DNA of 64,000 bases from Thalassotalea insulae (GTDB lineage: Bacteria; Pseudomonadota; Gammaproteobacteria; Enterobacterales; Alteromonadaceae), in assembly GCF_030161395.1 (NCBI RefSeq), contig NZ_BSST01000001.1, forward strand, positions 186,001 to 250,000, written 5' to 3'. The position numbers were made by a program, and so were the translations under genes. Positions 1 through 7,855 of this stretch are shown here, piece by piece. Below the pieces are notes generated by a model. The model had not been told where the DNA came from. It saw nothing but the letters and a program-made list of their open reading frames with translations, and did not search any database. How positions within the stretch are numbered: position 1 is the stretch's first letter; each line of letters begins with the position of its first letter.

Positions 1-439
1 TAAAACTGATATTCATTAATAGTAATACAATAGTGATAGCTGTTAGCGGGTAACGCCATAACTTCAAACGCACTAACATTGCTTTAAAGAAAGACCGTTT
101 TTCTGTTTCAGGCGCTATCAGCTCTACGGGAGCTACCCAGGCATATCCTTTTCTCGGATGTGTTTTTATCACCAGGTCGCCAGCAAAAACCTGTCTTAAC
201 TCGGTAATTGTTTGAAATAAGACCTGTTCTTGCACTTCAACGTCATCCCAAATCGAGGTGAGTAACTCTTGCTTGGAAAGTACCTGATAAGGATTTTCTA
301 AAAACTTTATCAATAAAGAAAAGGTTTTAGGTCTGATATTTTTACGCTGGCCATTATGAATAACCGTTTGTTGATGAATATGAACTAAGTATCCATGTGT
401 TTTATAATGCACAGGCAAACTATCTCTTTTTAATAACAA
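1..439 (-). CDS. CadC-like winged-helix transcriptional regulator, N-terminal part (runs off the window)
   Basis: The reverse strand encodes an OmpR/PhoB-type winged-helix DNA-binding domain (segments RPKTFSLLIKFLENP, LLTSIWDDVEVQEQVLFQTI and IKTHPRKGYAWVAP), then a basic stretch and the start of a hydrophobic segment (YPLTAITIVLLLMNI) at the window edge. This is the layout of ToxR/CadC one-component regulators: cytoplasmic DNA-binding domain, one membrane helix, periplasmic sensor. The sensor lies outside the window. There is no in-frame ATG. A TTG at 439 or a GTG at 412 could start it; the GTG has AAGAGA at a usable distance. The target is unknown. Confidence 0.75.
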   Translation of the reverse strand, partial: MLLKRDSLPVHYKTHGYLVHIHQQTVIHNGQRKNIRPKTFSLLIKFLENPYQVLSKQELLTSIWDDVEVQEQVLFQTITELRQVFAGDLVIKTHPRKGYAWVAPVELIAPETEKRSFFKAMLVRLKLWRYPLTAITIVLLLMNISF

Positions 440-460
440 CGATGAAAAATATCACCAGGA

Positions 461-862
461 TCACTCCAATAGTGCATGGGCTTTTAACCAGTCAAACACC
501 TTTGCCGCTGCAACTGAACAGCGATTCTTCTCCTGATAACTTAAAAATGCTAGTTCAGCGATTTCTGCGTCAGGCTTAAGTTTTCCCTGAAAGTCAGCAA
601 AATAACAGCTCAGTTTAACGATAGAATTATCCGCTTCACCGTCTGCAGGCCCAGTAAAAGTGTTTGCATAGCGAATAGTTTCAACAAGCAAATCAACACA
701 CACCTCTTCCTTGACTTCACGTGTTAACGCTTGTTTATCGCTTTCTTCGAGCTCACGTTTACCGCCAGGTATATAAAATAACTCTTTATCTTTTGATCTG
801 ACGCACAATCACTTGCCATCACGAAGAGATAACCAGGCGAGTTTATCTATTTCTATTTCCAT
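461..862 (-). pseudogene. NUDIX hydrolase with an in-frame TGA near its start
   Basis: The protein has a recognisable Nudix box (IPGGKRELEES, then REVKEEV) and resembles small MutT-like hydrolases of about 130 residues, which cleave nucleoside diphosphates linked to another moiety. The natural start is the ATG at 862, giving MEIEIDKLAWLSLRDGK. The next codon is TGA (809-811), followed directly by LCVRSKDKELFYIPGG in the same frame. A Trp codon (TGG) would fit there. A TTG at 808 could restart a 115-residue product lacking the first beta strand, but I see no clear ribosome site for it. The final Gly of the box is Cys (EEVCV). Either a recent nonsense mutation or a sequencing error explains the stop. 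Confidence 0.75.
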
Positions 863-905
863 CTAACTACCTTAGCTCTACTTAGGATCAACCGATTCAT
901 TCAAG

Positions 906-1499
906 CTATTGATCGAGTAACCAGCCATGTTGTACGGCTAATTCAATTTGCTGGCAAGCATGCTGCCATAAAGCAGGTGCAGATCCTGCTAAGTATTTAT
1001 TACGGTTAAGCACCTGAGTTTTTTTTATCTGATGATTACGCCAACTGCCACCGTTATTTTTCATATTTTGTAGTAATGGCAATACCCGGTCCATAGCTTT
1101 GGCAAATCTGGCATCAGCCGTTTCAGCCTGCTCAAACTCTAGCCATAGGACTTTACAGTGTTGGTATTGCTGCTCAGGCAACAGACCGAAAATTCGCTCT
1201 ACTGCGGCAAGCTCTTTAGCATGCTGGCCTGCTAACGCTTCGTCCGCAGCAAAGGCAAAGGTATCACCCGCATCAATTTCTACCACATCATGCAGCAATA
1301 ACATCTGAACCACCCGATTAATGTCTATCGGCTCACTGGCATACGGGTGAAGAGTTAATGCCATCATAGCAATATGCCAGCTATGTTCAGCACTATTTTC
1401 TTGTCGATTATTATCTGATTTAACCAATGCCTGACGATAAACTGACTTCAGTAAATCCATTTCCATTATAAAATCTAACTGCTTATCTAGCTCTACCAT
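906..1499 (-). CDS. HD-domain 5'-deoxynucleotidase-like protein (YfbR/HDDC2 type)
   Basis: This 197-residue protein carries the HD metal-binding signature in order: His in ENSAEHSWHIAMM, the His-Asp pair in LLLHDVVEIDAGD, and a late Asp in AMDRVLP. This is the pattern of YfbR/HDDC2-type phosphohydrolases, which remove the 5' phosphate from deoxynucleoside monophosphates in the cytoplasm. Length fits the family. It lies 43 bases upstream of the Nudix gene on the same strand and may be cotranscribed with it. The exact substrate cannot be read from the sequence. Confidence 0.8.
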   Translation of the reverse strand: MVELDKQLDFIMEMDLLKSVYRQALVKSDNNRQENSAEHSWHIAMMALTLHPYASEPIDINRVVQMLLLHDVVEIDAGDTFAFAADEALAGQHAKELAAVERIFGLLPEQQYQHCKVLWLEFEQAETADARFAKAMDRVLPLLQNMKNNGGSWRNHQIKKTQVLNRNKYLAGSAPALWQHACQQIELAVQHGWLLDQ

Positions 1500-1667
1500 C
1501 CTATTTTCTACTCTTATATATGGCCATATTTGATCCGCTCGCTAATATAATTGAATTGGTTAACTGTTGATAGTAACCAGAGATAAATTAATTTTGCGAA
1601 AAACTCCCTAAATAATGTTATTTTTGCTACAGTTAGCTCAAATACAGATAAAATAAATAAGTGTTTC

Positions 1668-4235
1668 GTGTCTCATTTATTGCATTTAATTTCTTGCTTT
1701 ATCCGCACGCTCGCCGTTGCCTTTATTCTTGCAATCGTAGCTACGGTGCTATTTAACCTTTATTTAAAGTTCACCTTAATAGAGCACGACACAGATGCAA
1801 ATACTAAAGTAAGTACTAAATACGCTTATTTAATTGATCCAGATAACCGCTTTACCATCAAAGAACTCGGTGAAAAGTTACCAAGTTTTACTGCGGTAAC
1901 TCCAGATAAAATTCCCTATCAATTGTCAAGCCAAACCGTTTGGTTGCAGCTAAAGCTAACAAACAATACTAACCAGCTGCAAAAACTAGTGTTATATGCT
2001 GATAACAGCTTGTTAGATACATTTAACATTTATCCGCTGACATCATCTGGGCTGCAACTTTTTCCGTTAGAATCACAAGACAGCACCATTAATCGTTTAT
2101 ACCCACATATTGATTTGTCACTGGCAGCAAAAGAAAGCAGAACATTTATTTTAGAAATTCAAACTGATGGTCCGCCTAATGTGCCGGTTATGGTATTAGC
2201 AGAAGAAAAATTTCACCATAGACTGCTATACACTCAGGTTATTTACGGTGCCTTTATCGGAATAGTGCTGCTAATGGCGCTATATAATTTAGTACTGTAT
2301 TTTGCCATCAAAGATAGTGTTTATTTAATTTATATCGGCTACCTCATTAGTGCGACCTTAGTACTATCAAGTTTGACCGGCTTTGGTTACCTAATATTTT
2401 CCACCGACACTCAAGCATTTATTAATAAATACCTGCTATTTATTGATTATTATCTGGTGATTTTTTTATTAACTTTTACCTTATTTTTTCTCCGTTATCA
2501 TCAGCAAAGTAAACACACCTACCGAATTGGTAAACTATTTTGCATAGCACTTATAGGCTGCTCATTATATTCACTGACTTTAGATACTATTGCACAAACA
2601 AAGCTGTTTTTCTCATTACAGCCAGTAGTTTACTTGTTTGCCCTCTTTTTAATAATTCGACGATTACGCAATGATTTTTCTTGGGCAAAATATTATGTTT
2701 TATCCTGGTTTCCACTACTTGCTGGAGCAGCAATCCAACCTTTAGTGTTACTTAATTACCTTAGTTATTCATTTATTACCAGCAACGCATTTCTATTTGC
2801 GGTAATGGCTGAAGTAACCTTAATGGCATTTGCGTTAGCAGAACGTATGAGACGCCATGAACAAGACAGGTTATCCGATATTACCTACCACATTGCCAGC
2901 GGATTACCGAGGAAATCTAACATTGAACGCTTTATTAATCAGCTAAGCATACAAGCCAATCAGGACTTCACTGTTATCGTTGTCAGGCCTGAGCATATTG
3001 AGAAAGTCGCGCTTTACATCGATGACTCAATGAATACCGATTTATTTCAACGGTTATTTATCAAACTTTCATCGTTATTTGAATTTAACGATGCGATTTA
3101 TCCTTTAACCGATAAAAAAGAAAAGCTTTGCTTTATCAACAATGACAGCTTAATTTTTATTCTTAACAACAAACGCAATAAACAGTCGTTAGAAACTCTA
3201 GTCCACTCGATTCAGCAAGTGATCAATGAAAATTTTGAAGTGGATAATATTAAACTGCCATTGTCCGCAGTTATTGGCGCAGCCACTTACCCGCAGCACG
3301 GCACTAAAAGCCATCAATTGATCAATCACGCCATATTAGCGGCAAACTCAGGTGAAAATACCGCAATAAAGTGGGCAATTTTTCAACCCGAATCAAGCGA
3401 TCATGCTAATTATTTATTAAAGCTCACTGGAGAATTAAAACAGGCATTAGAAAATAACCAGCTTAATATTTATCACCAACCGCAGATCGATTTGCGAACC
3501 TTACGAGTCTGTAGCAGTGAATGTTTATTGCGATGGCAGCACCCGAAAGAAGGCTTTATTCCACCATCCGTGTTTATTCCCATTGCTGAAGACATGGGAT
3601 TGATTAATCAATTAACTTTGTGGGTTATTCAACAATCATTGGCACAGCAAGCAATATTGAGTGAAGAATATGGCTATAACCATATGGTTTCTATAAATAT
3701 CAGCGGTAAAGACATAGCGTCTAAACATTTCTTTAAACAATGTTTAGACATTATTGACGCATCCAATATTCCCGCCGATAAAATCATCTTTGAGCTCACT
3801 GAGTCAGCGTCTTTTGCCTACAACGATCACGCATTAAAACTCATAGAAGAATTAGCAGAACTCGGCGTCACTATTAGCATCGATGATTTTGGTACCGGCT
3901 ATTCCACTATGTCACAAATCAGCCACCTACCATTTCAAGAATTAAAAGTAGATCGAGAGTTTGTTGAAAACGTCAACGACGATAATAAACGAAAAATCAT
4001 TGCCGAAACGACGGTAAAAATGGCGAAAGGACTTGGTCTGGAAGTTGTTGCTGAAGGCATCAACTCACAAGCTGATGAGGATACGTTACGCAAATTTGGT
4101 TGTGATATTGGACAAGGCTATTTCTATGCCAAGCCTATGAATTTAGACGATTATATCGACTGGCTAAAAAACTTAGTCAATGGCCGCATTAAACAGCCAG
4201 TACAAGGGGAATTTATTCCGGCAAGTAAGGAATAA
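1668..4235 (+). CDS. 7TMR-DISM membrane protein with degenerate GGDEF and EAL domain (likely c-di-GMP phosphodiesterase)
   Basis: The 855-residue protein has an N-terminal membrane helix (about 10-30), an extracytoplasmic 7TMR-DISM sensor region (about 50-180), seven membrane helices (about 185-385), a GGDEF-like domain (about 395-570) and an EAL domain (about 590-840). The GGDEF motif is lost: NNDSL stands at its place, so diguanylate cyclase activity is unlikely. The EAL domain keeps its acidic and metal-binding motifs (SSECLLRW, INISG, FELTES, IDDFGTGYS, VAEGI), though the signature reads ECL rather than EAL. I therefore expect c-di-GMP hydrolysis, with the GGDEF part perhaps sensing GTP. 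The GTG at 1668 is the likely start; the ribosome site is weak. Confidence 0.88.
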   Translation: MSHLLHLISCFIRTLAVAFILAIVATVLFNLYLKFTLIEHDTDANTKVSTKYAYLIDPDNRFTIKELGEKLPSFTAVTPDKIPYQLSSQTVWLQLKLTNNTNQLQKLVLYADNSLLDTFNIYPLTSSGLQLFPLESQDSTINRLYPHIDLSLAAKESRTFILEIQTDGPPNVPVMVLAEEKFHHRLLYTQVIYGAFIGIVLLMALYNLVLYFAIKDSVYLIYIGYLISATLVLSSLTGFGYLIFSTDTQAFINKYLLFIDYYLVIFLLTFTLFFLRYHQQSKHTYRIGKLFCIALIGCSLYSLTLDTIAQTKLFFSLQPVVYLFALFLIIRRLRNDFSWAKYYVLSWFPLLAGAAIQPLVLLNYLSYSFITSNAFLFAVMAEVTLMAFALAERMRRHEQDRLSDITYHIASGLPRKSNIERFINQLSIQANQDFTVIVVRPEHIEKVALYIDDSMNTDLFQRLFIKLSSLFEFNDAIYPLTDKKEKLCFINNDSLIFILNNKRNKQSLETLVHSIQQVINENFEVDNIKLPLSAVIGAATYPQHGTKSHQLINHAILAANSGENTAIKWAIFQPESSDHANYLLKLTGELKQALENNQLNIYHQPQIDLRTLRVCSSECLLRWQHPKEGFIPPSVFIPIAEDMGLINQLTLWVIQQSLAQQAILSEEYGYNHMVSINISGKDIASKHFFKQCLDIIDASNIPADKIIFELTESASFAYNDHALKLIEELAELGVTISIDDFGTGYSTMSQISHLPFQELKVDREFVENVNDDNKRKIIAETTVKMAKGLGLEVVAEGINSQADEDTLRKFGCDIGQGYFYAKPMNLDDYIDWLKNLVNGRIKQPVQGEFIPASKE

Positions 4236-4245
4236 GATTAAAATG

Positions 4246-4275
4246 AAAAAGCCGCTAAAATTAGCGGCTTTTTAC
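4246..4275. terminator. Bidirectional intrinsic terminator
   Basis: The inverted repeat AGCCGCTAA / TTAGCGGCT is flanked by an A-run on the left and a T-run on the right, so it can terminate both the EAL gene and the convergent aroG. Confidence 0.88.
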
Positions 4276-4291
4276 TCGGTAATCATTTACT

Positions 4292-5347
4292 TTAAACCGC
4301 TTTTCGCTGTGCCACCGCATCATTTAACTGCGCCAGTAGCCTTTCTGTATCTTGCCAGCCAATACAGGCATCGGTGATCGACTGACCATAAGTTTCAGCC
4401 TGACCATCGACTAAATCCTGTCGACCTTCAACCAAGTGGCTTTCCACCATCACACCAAAGATATCCTGATTACCACTGGCAATTTGCTGGCTCACGTTTT
4501 CACAAACTAACAGTTGATTTTGAAATTTCTTACTGGAATTACCATGACTAAAATCGATCATAATTTTAGTATTGAGCTTGGCTTGCGCCAACTGTTCAGT
4601 GACCTGTTGAACACTCTCAGCATCATAATTTGGCTTTTTACCACCACGCAAAATGATATGGCAATCTTTATTACCCGTGGTTTGCACTATCGCTGAATGA
4701 CCATATTTTGTCACTGATAAAAAGTGATGAGAAGCACTGGCTGAGCCAATAGCATCAATGGCTATTTTAATGGTGCCATCGGTACCATTTTTAAAACCAA
4801 CCGGGCAAGATAAACCTGAAGCTAACTCTCTATGTACCTGGCTTTCAGTCGTCCGTGCACCAATAGCCCCCCAGCACATAAAGTCCGCCATATATTGTGG
4901 TGTGATCATATCTAAGAATTCACCGGCAGTTGGCAAACCTATGCCATTTAAATCTGCCAACAACTTACGTCCTATACGAAGCCCGTCATTGAGTTTAAAG
5001 CTATTATCCATATAAGGGTCATTAATAAGTCCTTTCCAACCAACGGTAGTACGAGGTTTCTCAAAATAGACCCGCATAACCACTTCAAGGTTATCACGAT
5101 ATTTTTCACGCAACTGAACTAACCGTTCACCATACTCAAGTGCTGCTTTGGGATCATGAATAGAGCATGGCCCAATTACCACTAACAAGCGATCATCTTG
5201 ATGATTAAATATATTACTGATCGCTGCACGTCCTGAAAAAACCGTTTTTGACGCTTTTTCTGATGCGGGAAATCGTTCCAATAAAGCAACGGGAGGCAAT
5301 AACTCTTTGATTTTTTCAATACGAACGTCGTCGGTTTGATAGAACAT
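4292..5347 (-). CDS. aroG: 3-deoxy-7-phosphoheptulonate synthase, AroG type
   Basis: This enzyme joins phosphoenolpyruvate and erythrose 4-phosphate in the first step of the shikimate pathway. The 351-residue product follows E. coli AroG nearly throughout: ELLPPVALLERFPA at the start, LVVIGPCSIHDPKAA, YFEKPRTTVGWKGLI, GARTTESQVHRELASGLS, MIDFSHGNSSK and GVMVESHLVEG. It is a type I alpha enzyme and likely inhibited by an aromatic amino acid, but which one is not readable. It stands alone, convergent with the EAL gene. I looked for a TyrR operator upstream and saw only one weak half-site (TGTAAA). Confidence 0.95.
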   Translation of the reverse strand: MFYQTDDVRIEKIKELLPPVALLERFPASEKASKTVFSGRAAISNIFNHQDDRLLVVIGPCSIHDPKAALEYGERLVQLREKYRDNLEVVMRVYFEKPRTTVGWKGLINDPYMDNSFKLNDGLRIGRKLLADLNGIGLPTAGEFLDMITPQYMADFMCWGAIGARTTESQVHRELASGLSCPVGFKNGTDGTIKIAIDAIGSASASHHFLSVTKYGHSAIVQTTGNKDCHIILRGGKKPNYDAESVQQVTEQLAQAKLNTKIMIDFSHGNSSKKFQNQLLVCENVSQQIASGNQDIFGVMVESHLVEGRQDLVDGQAETYGQSITDACIGWQDTERLLAQLNDAVAQRKAV

Positions 5348-5705
5348 AGTTGTTTCTCTTTATACTACTTATGTGTAAATTTTATTGTAATGTACGTCTA
5401 GACACCTAGATAATTAACCCAGCACTAATTTATCAGTGTTATTACTCTAATACCAACATAAATTCAGAAAAACACGATATAATAAATAATACTAAGTTTT
5501 TTAAGTGATTTCCCTCTCAGCGAGAATTAAAAGCCTTAGCGGCAAGGCATTGATTGAAGAGAATCGCTATTTCCTTGCCAAAAGAAGTAACGCGGCATAT
5601 AAGCCTTTTAGACTCGCCCTTTGGCAATACATTTAATAGATTTGGTATCACAACGCGCCCAATTGATTTTTGGCTACAATAATTCAACGAAGGATCTGAT
5701 AAAAC
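5348..5705. other. Intergenic region between divergent aroG and add
   Basis: This 358-base stretch has no convincing gene. Its middle (5451-5647) is a copy of a dispersed hairpin element described separately. Just before add, a TACAAT -10-like sequence (about 5676-5681) and an AAGGA ribosome site precede the start codon. Confidence 0.6.
5451..5647. repeat. MITE-like dispersed hairpin element, copy 1
   Basis: The element is bounded by TACCAA and TTGGTA. Its core begins CAGCGAGAATTAAAAG and ends AGCCTTTTAGACTCGCCC; these two parts are inverted repeats of each other, so the element can fold into a long hairpin. Segments of the core (GGCAAGGCATTGATTG, GCGGCATAT) recur in inverse orientation at 18836-19097. 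It has no coding capacity. Confidence 0.75.
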
Positions 5706-6701
5706 ATGGTTAACTCTCGATTACCCCTTATTGATTTACACCGTCACTTAGACGGTAATATTCGCCCGAAAACAATTTGGCAATTAGCACAGCAACATCA
5801 AATTCAACTACCGTGTGAAAATTTTGACGACTTCTTACCTTTTGTCCAAATTCAAGACAGCGAAGCGGATTTATTAGCATTTTTGCAGAAATTGGATTGG
5901 GGAGTTAATGTCCTAAAAACCTTAGATGATTGTAAGCGCATTGCCTATGAAAATGTTGAAGACGCATTTCACGCCGGCATCGACTACGCGGAGCTGCGCT
6001 TTTCTCCTTACTATATGGCAAAAACACACCAATTAAATACCGCCGATGTCGTCGCTGCCGTCATTGATGGTGTTAATTCAGGCATCCAAGACTTTAACGT
6101 CAAGATCAACCTGATAGGCATTTTAAGCCGTACTTTTGGTGTAGAAAAATGTCAGCATGAATTAGACGCTATTTTAGCTCACCAGCAAAGTATCACTGCG
6201 GTTGATTTAGCCGGCGACGAAGGAAACTTTCCTGGTCATTTATTTACCAAACACTTTAAACAAGTACGTGATGCTGGCTTACAAGTGACAGTGCATGCGG
6301 GGGAAGCAGCCGGTAGTGATAGCGTTTGGCAAGCAATTAACGAACTTGGTGCAACACGTATCGGACACGGTGTCGCTTGTCAGCACGATCAAAAACTTAT
6401 GGATCATATGCGTGATAATCATGTCGCGATTGAGTCTTGTTTAACCTCAAATTACCAAACAGGCACTATTAATGATTTAACTCAGCACCCGATCACCACA
6501 TTTTTAGCCAATGATTTATTAGTCTGCTTAAATACAGATGATCCTGCAGTTGAAAACATTGAATTAACACATGAGTTTACGCTTGCTCAATCGCTGTTAG
6601 GCTTAACTGATGAACAAATTACTCAGTTGCAAAAAAATGCATTACAGGCTAGTTTTCTCTCAGCAAGTGAAAAACAAGCTTTGCTCGATATTAAACAATA
6701 A
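5706..6701 (+). CDS. add: Adenosine deaminase
   Basis: It converts adenosine and deoxyadenosine to inosine and deoxyinosine in the cytoplasm. The 331-residue protein carries the family signatures: metal-binding DLHRHLDGN near the N-terminus, DLAGDEG in the middle, VHAGEAAGSDS with the catalytic Glu region, IGHGVA, and the C-terminal NTDDPAV with metal-binding Asp. Length matches bacterial Add. An AAGGA lies 9 bases before the ATG. It opens the nucleoside salvage locus; its inosine product is the substrate of DeoD, encoded two genes downstream. Confidence 0.95.
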   Translation: MVNSRLPLIDLHRHLDGNIRPKTIWQLAQQHQIQLPCENFDDFLPFVQIQDSEADLLAFLQKLDWGVNVLKTLDDCKRIAYENVEDAFHAGIDYAELRFSPYYMAKTHQLNTADVVAAVIDGVNSGIQDFNVKINLIGILSRTFGVEKCQHELDAILAHQQSITAVDLAGDEGNFPGHLFTKHFKQVRDAGLQVTVHAGEAAGSDSVWQAINELGATRIGHGVACQHDQKLMDHMRDNHVAIESCLTSNYQTGTINDLTQHPITTFLANDLLVCLNTDDPAVENIELTHEFTLAQSLLGLTDEQITQLQKNALQASFLSASEKQALLDIKQ

Positions 6702-6738
6702 TAAAATTTACATTCACCCTTAACATACAGGAGTTTCT

Positions 6739-6909
6739 ATGACAGAAATCTTATTAGCACTATTCGCCGGCACCATCGTTGGGCTCATCTTCTCAGTCAT
6801 TAAATTGCCATTACCCGCTCCTCCGGTTTTATCCGGTATCGCAGGAATTGTTGGCATCTACTTAGGTGGTAGCGCATACCACTGGATCGTCGAACGCTTT
6901 TTTAGTTAA
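6739..6909 (+). CDS. XapX-domain small membrane protein
   Basis: This 56-residue protein (start MTEILLALFAGT, end HWIVERFFS) has two hydrophobic segments separated by KLPLPAPPVLSG, the pattern of the XapX domain (DUF1427), named from the xanthosine operon. The ribosome site CAGGAG lies 5 bases before the ATG. It sits between add and deoD on the same strand, which suits a role linked to nucleosides, but no biochemical function is known to me. Confidence 0.82.
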   Translation: MTEILLALFAGTIVGLIFSVIKLPLPAPPVLSGIAGIVGIYLGGSAYHWIVERFFS

Positions 6910-7028
6910 AATAGTCCATAATCTATAGACTCTTTAACACATCAGTAAAAAACCCTTGATAGAAGTTGTCTTATCAGACACTTGCTAGAAACTTACTGAG
7001 ATAAATTTTTTAATTAAGGTTATATCTC

Positions 7029-7733
7029 ATGACAACACCTCATATAGAAGCAAAAGCAAACGAATTCGCCAAAACGGTATTAATGCCAGGCGACCCACTA
7101 CGCGCGAAGTTTATCGCAGAAAATTTTTTAGACGACGCCAAATGCATTACCCGTGTGCGGAATATGTATGGCTATACCGGCACCTATAAAGGCAAACCTA
7201 TTTCGGTAATGGGTTCAGGTATGGGTATTCCATCAATCTCTATTTATGCCACCGAACTATACAAAGAATATGGCGTTGAAAATATCATTCGCATAGGCTC
7301 ATGTGGCGCAGTACGTGATGATATTAAAGTACGCGATGTGATTATTGGTATGACTGCAAGTACCGACTCCAATGTTAACCGTCAACGTTTTAACCACTGC
7401 GACTTTGCTGCCAGTGCTGACTTTTCATTATTACAAAAAGTGGTTAATACCGCGGATAAAATCAACAAGCCCGTTCATGTAGGTAATGTCTTTACCGCTG
7501 ATTTATTTTATACCCCGCAACCAGAAATGTTTAAAACCATGGAAAACATGGGCATTTTAGCAGTAGAAATGGAAGCCGCCGGCTTATATGGCGTAGCTGC
7601 AGAACTAGGCAAAAAAGCATTAGCAGTATTTACCGTCAGTGATCATATTAAAACCGGCGAGCAAACCTCCGCCGACGAGCGTGAAAACACTTTCAAAGAT
7701 ATGATGGAATTAACGTTAGAAAGTATTTTATAA
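7029..7733 (+). CDS. deoD: Purine-nucleoside phosphorylase, DeoD type
   Basis: It splits purine (deoxy)ribonucleosides with phosphate into base and (deoxy)ribose 1-phosphate. The 234-residue protein shows the hexameric PNP family markers: PHIEAK at the N-terminus, VLMPGDPLRAKFIAENF, MGSGMGIPSISIYATELY, RIGSCGAV, AVEMEAAGLYGVAA and TVSDHI with the catalytic Asp. Length is close to E. coli DeoD (239). The sugar phosphate product passes to DeoB and DeoC, both encoded in this locus. Confidence 0.96.
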   Translation: MTTPHIEAKANEFAKTVLMPGDPLRAKFIAENFLDDAKCITRVRNMYGYTGTYKGKPISVMGSGMGIPSISIYATELYKEYGVENIIRIGSCGAVRDDIKVRDVIIGMTASTDSNVNRQRFNHCDFAASADFSLLQKVVNTADKINKPVHVGNVFTADLFYTPQPEMFKTMENMGILAVEMEAAGLYGVAAELGKKALAVFTVSDHIKTGEQTSADERENTFKDMMELTLESIL

Positions 7734-7801
7734 CAATAATTTCTGAACACACGCTCCTGTTCATCCATGAACCCGCGACATATCGTACATCCTGTACATA
7801 A

Positions 7802-7827
7802 AAGGGCTAACCGAGGTTAGCCCTTTT
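7802..7827. terminator. Bidirectional intrinsic terminator
   Basis: A 10-base perfect stem (AAGGGCTAAC / GTTAGCCCTT) with a CGAG loop, followed by T's on one strand and preceded by A's for the other, separates convergent deoD and the TonB receptor gene. Confidence 0.9.
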
Positions 7828-7855
7828 TAATTCCTTTACATTAAGTTAAAGCAGT

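Noticed and set aside
5348..5400. Possible TyrR operator upstream of aroG
   Set aside because: Only one half-site (TGTAAA) fits; the second half is too diverged.
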